Shown here in pieces: positions 6,389 to 9,168 of a stretch of 9,168 nucleotides of DNA. Numbering within the stretch: position 1 is the first letter of the stretch; each line of letters opens with the position of its first letter. The notes under the pieces were generated by a model that did not search any database, had not been told where the DNA came from, and saw only the letters and a program-made list of their open reading frames with translations. The position numbers and the translations under genes are program-made. Source of the DNA: Methylophilaceae bacterium UBA7525 (GTDB lineage: Bacteria > Pseudomonadota > Gammaproteobacteria > Burkholderiales > Methylophilaceae). The stretch lies in contig DLMX01000038.1 in NCBI GenBank assembly GCA_002479405.1, positions 454 through 9,621 on the forward strand, read 5' to 3'.

Positions 6389-6613
6389 CAGTGTCAGGCG
6401 CATGTTCCTCGTCCCAACCCCACACCCTTTTATTCTTTTTCCTTTATTTCGCCGACTTACCCGATAGTAAAAATCAGCACGATTTCACTCGCAAAAACGA
6501 CTCACGCCAAAGAGATGCCGATTTTTGCTAAGGCGCAATACCCACAAAAATTATATTGATATTGCATTCAATTGAATGGCAATTCACTCACGGTCGCAGA
6601 AAGGGCAAAGATC
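6389..6613. promoter_or_regulatory. AT-rich leader upstream of the U32-like gene
   Basis: This stretch holds no credible gene. It is AT-rich and contains an imperfect inverted repeat, GCAAAAACG (6491-6499) with CGATTTTTGC (6519-6528), separated by about 19 nt. An AT-rich block with TATATT (6552-6557) could supply a -10 element. The nearest -35-like TTGCTA (6525-6530) is 21 nt away, too far for a standard sigma-70 promoter. The promoter of the downstream gene is therefore probably here, but I cannot place it. Confidence 0.45.
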
Positions 6614-7594
6614 ATGCAGCAGTCCAGGGAAGAGCGCTCACTCGAGCAGTTGACGAACGAATTAATGAAAGGTCCGGAACATTGGAATATCGGCGGGGCA
6701 TATGGCGGCTTTCAGCATGTGACTGCTGCCAAGGCTGCGCTGGATGATCTTGGCGTCGAAGGCATCACCTTCACCGTCTTCGACATGCATTTCGGCATGA
6801 AATGGGCCGGTGGCCGGCCCCATGCTTTTGCCGGCGGCCAGACGAAGGAAACCTTCGCGCGTCTGGTCGAGGAGTACAACCGTCGCGGCATCCGGTTCAA
6901 TCTGGTCTTCAGCAATCTGTTCATTGAAGAACAGCACCTCGGAGACAAACGCTGTAACTGGATGCTGGAGCATTGCCACCGTCCGGGCAACGGGGTGATT
7001 GTCGCCAGCCACATCCTCGCACAGTACATTCGCGAAAATTTCCCAGACTATCGCATCGTGCACTCGCTGACGCACTTCAACAAGGACCCCCAGTACTACT
7101 ACGACCTCGATGAACTGTACGACGTGTTCGTGCTACCGCCCCACCTCAACTACCGGACACCCGTGCTGAAAGAGATGCTGGAGAAGCTCGGTCCGGAAAG
7201 GATCGAAGTCCTGGTCAATGAAACCTGCTTCCGCGAATGCAATATCCGCCAGGAGCACTACGAACTCATCAGCAAAGCCTGCCTGGAAGACGACTGGGAT
7301 CTTTGGGAACAACTGTCCAACGGTTATTGCCAACAAGCGCACGCCGAGCGCTTCATCCGGATCGGCGAGGCCAAGAACGTCAAGCGCATCAAGAACTTCA
7401 CGCTGTCACAAGAGGAAGTCGACGGCCTCAAGGCGCTCGGCATCCAGAACTTCAAGCTCGCCAACCGGCAAGTGCCAAATCAGCAATACGGCAAATGGAT
7501 GGATCACTATCTGTTTGACCGACTGGGCCTGTCGACGACGCTCTACGTCTACGAGAATTACTACAAGCCTGCGGCCTATTTCGCAGGGCGCTAG
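6614..7594 (+). CDS. Uncharacterised U32-peptidase-like / UbiU-UbiV-like TIM-barrel protein
   Basis: I do not recognise a characterised relative. The 326-residue protein is soluble, with no signal peptide. An alpha/beta repeat pattern fits a TIM barrel: GITFTVFDMHF, GIRFNLVFSNLF, GVIVASHILAQYI, YRIVHSLTHF, YDVFVLPPHLN and RIEVLVNETC are successive candidate strands. The strand-end motif VNETCFRECNIRQEHY (201-216) resembles the 'VNxxCxxxCPxRxxHY' signature of an uncharacterised family; the usual Pro is Asn here. Near the C-terminus, LGIQNFKLANRQ (275-286) parallels the 'GIdsfKIEGR' element of U32 proteins. Cysteines 205, 209, 223 and 239 could bind an iron-sulfur cluster, as in UbiU and UbiV. 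This is inference. The ATG at 6614 has GAAAGGG 8 nt upstream; a TTG at 6572 lacks any ribosome site. It stands alone, after the tpx terminator and convergent with the MazG-like gene. Confidence 0.6.
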   Translation: MQQSREERSLEQLTNELMKGPEHWNIGGAYGGFQHVTAAKAALDDLGVEGITFTVFDMHFGMKWAGGRPHAFAGGQTKETFARLVEEYNRRGIRFNLVFSNLFIEEQHLGDKRCNWMLEHCHRPGNGVIVASHILAQYIRENFPDYRIVHSLTHFNKDPQYYYDLDELYDVFVLPPHLNYRTPVLKEMLEKLGPERIEVLVNETCFRECNIRQEHYELISKACLEDDWDLWEQLSNGYCQQAHAERFIRIGEAKNVKRIKNFTLSQEEVDGLKALGIQNFKLANRQVPNQQYGKWMDHYLFDRLGLSTTLYVYENYYKPAAYFAGR

Positions 7595-7602
7595 CGTAGC
7601 GC
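7588..7602 (+). repeat. Short inverted repeat at the stop of the U32-like gene
   Basis: GCGCTA (7588-7593) and TAGCGC (7597-7602) form a 6-bp stem with a 3-nt loop over the TAG stop codon, followed by only two T residues. It is too short for a confident terminator call, and nothing better is seen in the 112-nt convergent gap up to 7706. Confidence 0.4.
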
Positions 7603-7706
7603 TTCGATTCAGCTCATGCGGGGCGCAACACTAGCCTGCGCTCCGCGCTGACTTGGGAGCGAAAAACAGGCATCAAAGACTGGCAAAATGCCCGATCAAC
7701 CTCGGG

Positions 7707-8063
7707 TCAGTCTTCGTAGGCCGTATATTTCGCATTGCTGCCTTTCGCTTTCTCGACCGGATATTTGCGTGCATTAAGATCGATCTTGCGGTTGGCGGCC
7801 TCGATCAGATCGATACCGGTGACTTCGGCGATGCGAAGCAAATAAACAAAGGTATCGGCCAGTTCGTGGGCGACCTGCTCGCGTTTGGTCTCGTCCAGTT
7901 GGCGGCTCTCTTCCAGCGTGTCCCACTGAAAATGCTCGACCAGTTCTGCCGCCTCGACGATCATGGCCATGGCGAGGTTCTTGGGCGAATGAAACTGATC
8001 CCAATCTCGCTCCTTGACGAATTGATTGATTCTTGAACGCAGCTGAGCCAGCGAATCACTCAT
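7707..8063 (-). CDS. MazG-like nucleotide pyrophosphohydrolase (dCTPase-like)
   Basis: This is a small all-alpha NTP pyrophosphohydrolase of 118 residues. The family hydrolyses (d)NTPs to NMP and pyrophosphate, keeping non-canonical or excess nucleotides out of nucleic acids. Magnesium-binding acidic motifs are present: E37-x-x-E40 in VEAAELVEHFQW and E67-x-x-D70 in VAHELADTFVYLL. The N-terminal RDWDQFHSPKNLAMAM (19-34) is typical of the RS21-C6/DCTPP1-like branch rather than of tandem-domain MazG, which is about twice as long. The exact substrate cannot be read from sequence; dCTP or a modified dCTP is the family-based guess. The ATG overlaps the upstream methyltransferase TGA as ATGA, with GGAGAGAG 5 nt before it, so the two are co-translated. 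The C-terminal tail AKYTAYED looks complete. Confidence 0.88.
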   Translation of the reverse strand: MSDSLAQLRSRINQFVKERDWDQFHSPKNLAMAMIVEAAELVEHFQWDTLEESRQLDETKREQVAHELADTFVYLLRIAEVTGIDLIEAANRKIDLNARKYPVEKAKGSNAKYTAYED

Positions 8064-9168
8064 GGTTTCTCTCTCCGGTTCGACCCTGCCACCATTCTGA
8101 TTTCAAACAAGCGGCATTCCAACGGGCCATTGAAAAGTGGCGTACGCCTGGAGGGCGATAGTCTCATCAATTTGGGCAGGCGCATATCGTTGGTCAGAAA
8201 ATAGGTATTCCAGCCGGCGAAGCGCTTCTTCAGGGCTTCCGCCATTTTCGGATAGAGCGCCGCCAGCGCCTCGTCCTCGCCGATGCGGATGCCATAAGGC
8301 GGATTGGCGATAAGAACACCGCTTTCCGCCGGTGCCGGGACTTCGGTCATATCGACATGGCTGAGTTGTACGGCATCCAGCAGACCGGCCTGCTTGAGGT
8401 TCTCACGGCTGACTCGCACGGCGCGCAAATCAGCATCACTGCCATAGATCTTCTGGAAGCTGACCGGTTTGGCCCTGCCCAGCACCTTCAGTCTCAATTT
8501 CTCCCATGCCGCCGCATCAAAATTGTTCAGTTTTTCGAAACCGAAATGACGGCCGCTGCCTGGCGCCATATCGAGCGCCATCATGGCCGCTTCGAGCAGA
8601 AAAGTGCCGCTGCCGCACATCGGGTCCAGCAGAGGCGTTCCGGGCTGCCAGCCGGCCAGGCGGATAATGCCGGCCGCCAGATTCTCGCGCAGTGGCGCCT
8701 CGACACTGGCCCGGCGCAAACCGCGCTGATAGAGCGGATTACCGGAAGTATCCAGATACAATTGATATTCCTCGGCTGCGAGATAGGCATGCACGCGCAC
8801 ATCCGGTTCACGAGTATCGATATAGGGGCGGCTGCCAACTGCCTGACGGAAGCGATCACAGATCGCATCCTTGATTCTCAGTGTGGCAAATTCCAGGCTC
8901 TTCAACGGACATTTGACGCCCGTCACTTTCACCATGAAATCGCGTTTCACATCGAAATACTGCGGCCAGTTGAGCTTCAGAACCGCCTGATACAGATCCT
9001 CTTCACTGGTATAGCGGCCACGCCCCACCTGCCAGAGAATACGTGTGGCGATGCGGCTTTCCAGGTTGGCCTGATAGCAAACCAGCATATCGCCGCTGAA
9101 AGCGACGCCGCCATCGGTCGGCCGGATGTTTTTAGCGCCGAATTCGGCCAACTCGCTGACGAGCAAAG
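8060..9168 (-). CDS. rlmL: RlmL-type THUMP-domain SAM-dependent rRNA methyltransferase (5' end cut by window)
   Basis: This matches the N-terminal methyltransferase half of E. coli RlmL (YcbY), which makes N2-methylguanosine in 23S rRNA (G2445) using S-adenosylmethionine. In the 368 residues visible, a THUMP/ferredoxin-like RNA-binding region spans about 1-150 (SRIATRILWQVG, FATLRIKDAICDRFR, PDVRVHAYL). A Rossmann methyltransferase follows, with the SAM loop LLDPMCGSGTF (179-189), the acidic GSDAD (242-246) and the catalytic NPPYG (288-292). By comparison with E. coli about 13-15 residues are missing beyond the right edge; the TTG at 9166 is an internal Leu codon, not the start. The protein ends about 75 residues after NPPYG, so it lacks the fused RlmK (7-methylguanosine) domain of E. 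coli. The substrate guanosine is inferred. It overlaps the MazG-like gene by 4 nt. Confidence 0.9.
   Translation of the reverse strand, partial: LLVSELAEFGAKNIRPTDGGVAFSGDMLVCYQANLESRIATRILWQVGRGRYTSEEDLYQAVLKLNWPQYFDVKRDFMVKVTGVKCPLKSLEFATLRIKDAICDRFRQAVGSRPYIDTREPDVRVHAYLAAEEYQLYLDTSGNPLYQRGLRRASVEAPLRENLAAGIIRLAGWQPGTPLLDPMCGSGTFLLEAAMMALDMAPGSGRHFGFEKLNNFDAAAWEKLRLKVLGRAKPVSFQKIYGSDADLRAVRVSRENLKQAGLLDAVQLSHVDMTEVPAPAESGVLIANPPYGIRIGEDEALAALYPKMAEALKKRFAGWNTYFLTNDMRLPKLMRLSPSRRTPLFNGPLECRLFEIRMVAGSNRREKP

Noticed and set aside
6525..6557. TTGCTA / TATATT as promoter of the U32-like gene
   Set aside because: The two hexamers are 21 nt apart, outside the normal sigma-70 range.
6572..6613. 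TTG at 6572 as start of the U32-like gene (14 extra residues)
   Set aside because: No ribosome site precedes it, whereas the ATG at 6614 has GAAAGGG at good spacing. The extra residues look like translated leader.
7638..7661. CGCTCC / GGAGCG inverted repeat in the convergent gap as a terminator
   Set aside because: The loop is 11-12 nt, and the hairpin has an A-run rather than a T-run downstream on the plus strand and no T-run on the minus strand.
1..9168. Mobile element, phage, CRISPR or toxin-antitoxin system
   Set aside because: No transposase, integrase, regular repeat array, terminal repeats or toxin family was found. The MazG-like protein is a housecleaning enzyme and has no mazE/mazF partner here.

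Overview
The window looks like a stretch of proteobacterial chromosome. It has moderate GC genes, AT-rich intergenic gaps, and a twitching-motility (Pil-Chp) chemosensory cluster whose proteins are closely Pseudomonas-like. A betaproteobacterium with type IV pili fits best: the gene set is housekeeping and motility, PilJ is short, and pilK is missing. This taxonomic guess is inference. I see no tRNA, rRNA, CRISPR array, insertion sequence or phage gene.

Left half, minus strand (about 4400 down to 1): one compact operon in the order pilG, pilH, pilI, pilJ, chpA (pilL), with chpA running off the left edge. PilJ is the membrane receptor, PilI the CheW-type coupler, ChpA the histidine kinase (only its FimL-like N-terminal part is visible), and PilG and PilH are the two CheY-like response regulators. 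The intergenic gaps are 3, 0, 51 and 47 nt. No pilK (CheR methyltransferase) lies between pilJ and chpA. A perfect 11-bp hairpin covers the pilJ stop codon.

Middle, plus strand: a FIST-domain sensory protein (4569-5729) is transcribed divergently from pilG across a 265-nt control region, and ends at a clear stem-loop terminator. Next come tpx, a thiol peroxidase (5833-6336), with a textbook terminator, and then a 277-nt gap. After the gap is an orphan gene (6614-7594) that I read as a distant member of the U32-peptidase-like/UbiU-UbiV TIM-barrel group. It has a C-x3-C-x5-HY motif, a four-cysteine cluster, and a 'GIxxFKLxxR' element. It is the least understood gene here.

Right end, minus strand: an RlmL-type THUMP/SAM rRNA methyltransferase, cut by the window edge, overlaps by ATGA a small MazG-like nucleotide pyrophosphohydrolase. 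This pair converges on the U32-like gene.

How the genes fit together: surface or chemical cues reach PilJ, pass through PilI and ChpA to PilG and PilH, and control pilus extension and retraction. The FIST protein is a candidate extra ligand sensor for the same circuit, based only on its position. The remaining genes handle peroxide defence, nucleotide-pool cleansing and rRNA modification. The best candidates for something new are the FIST-Chp pairing and the U32-like orphan.
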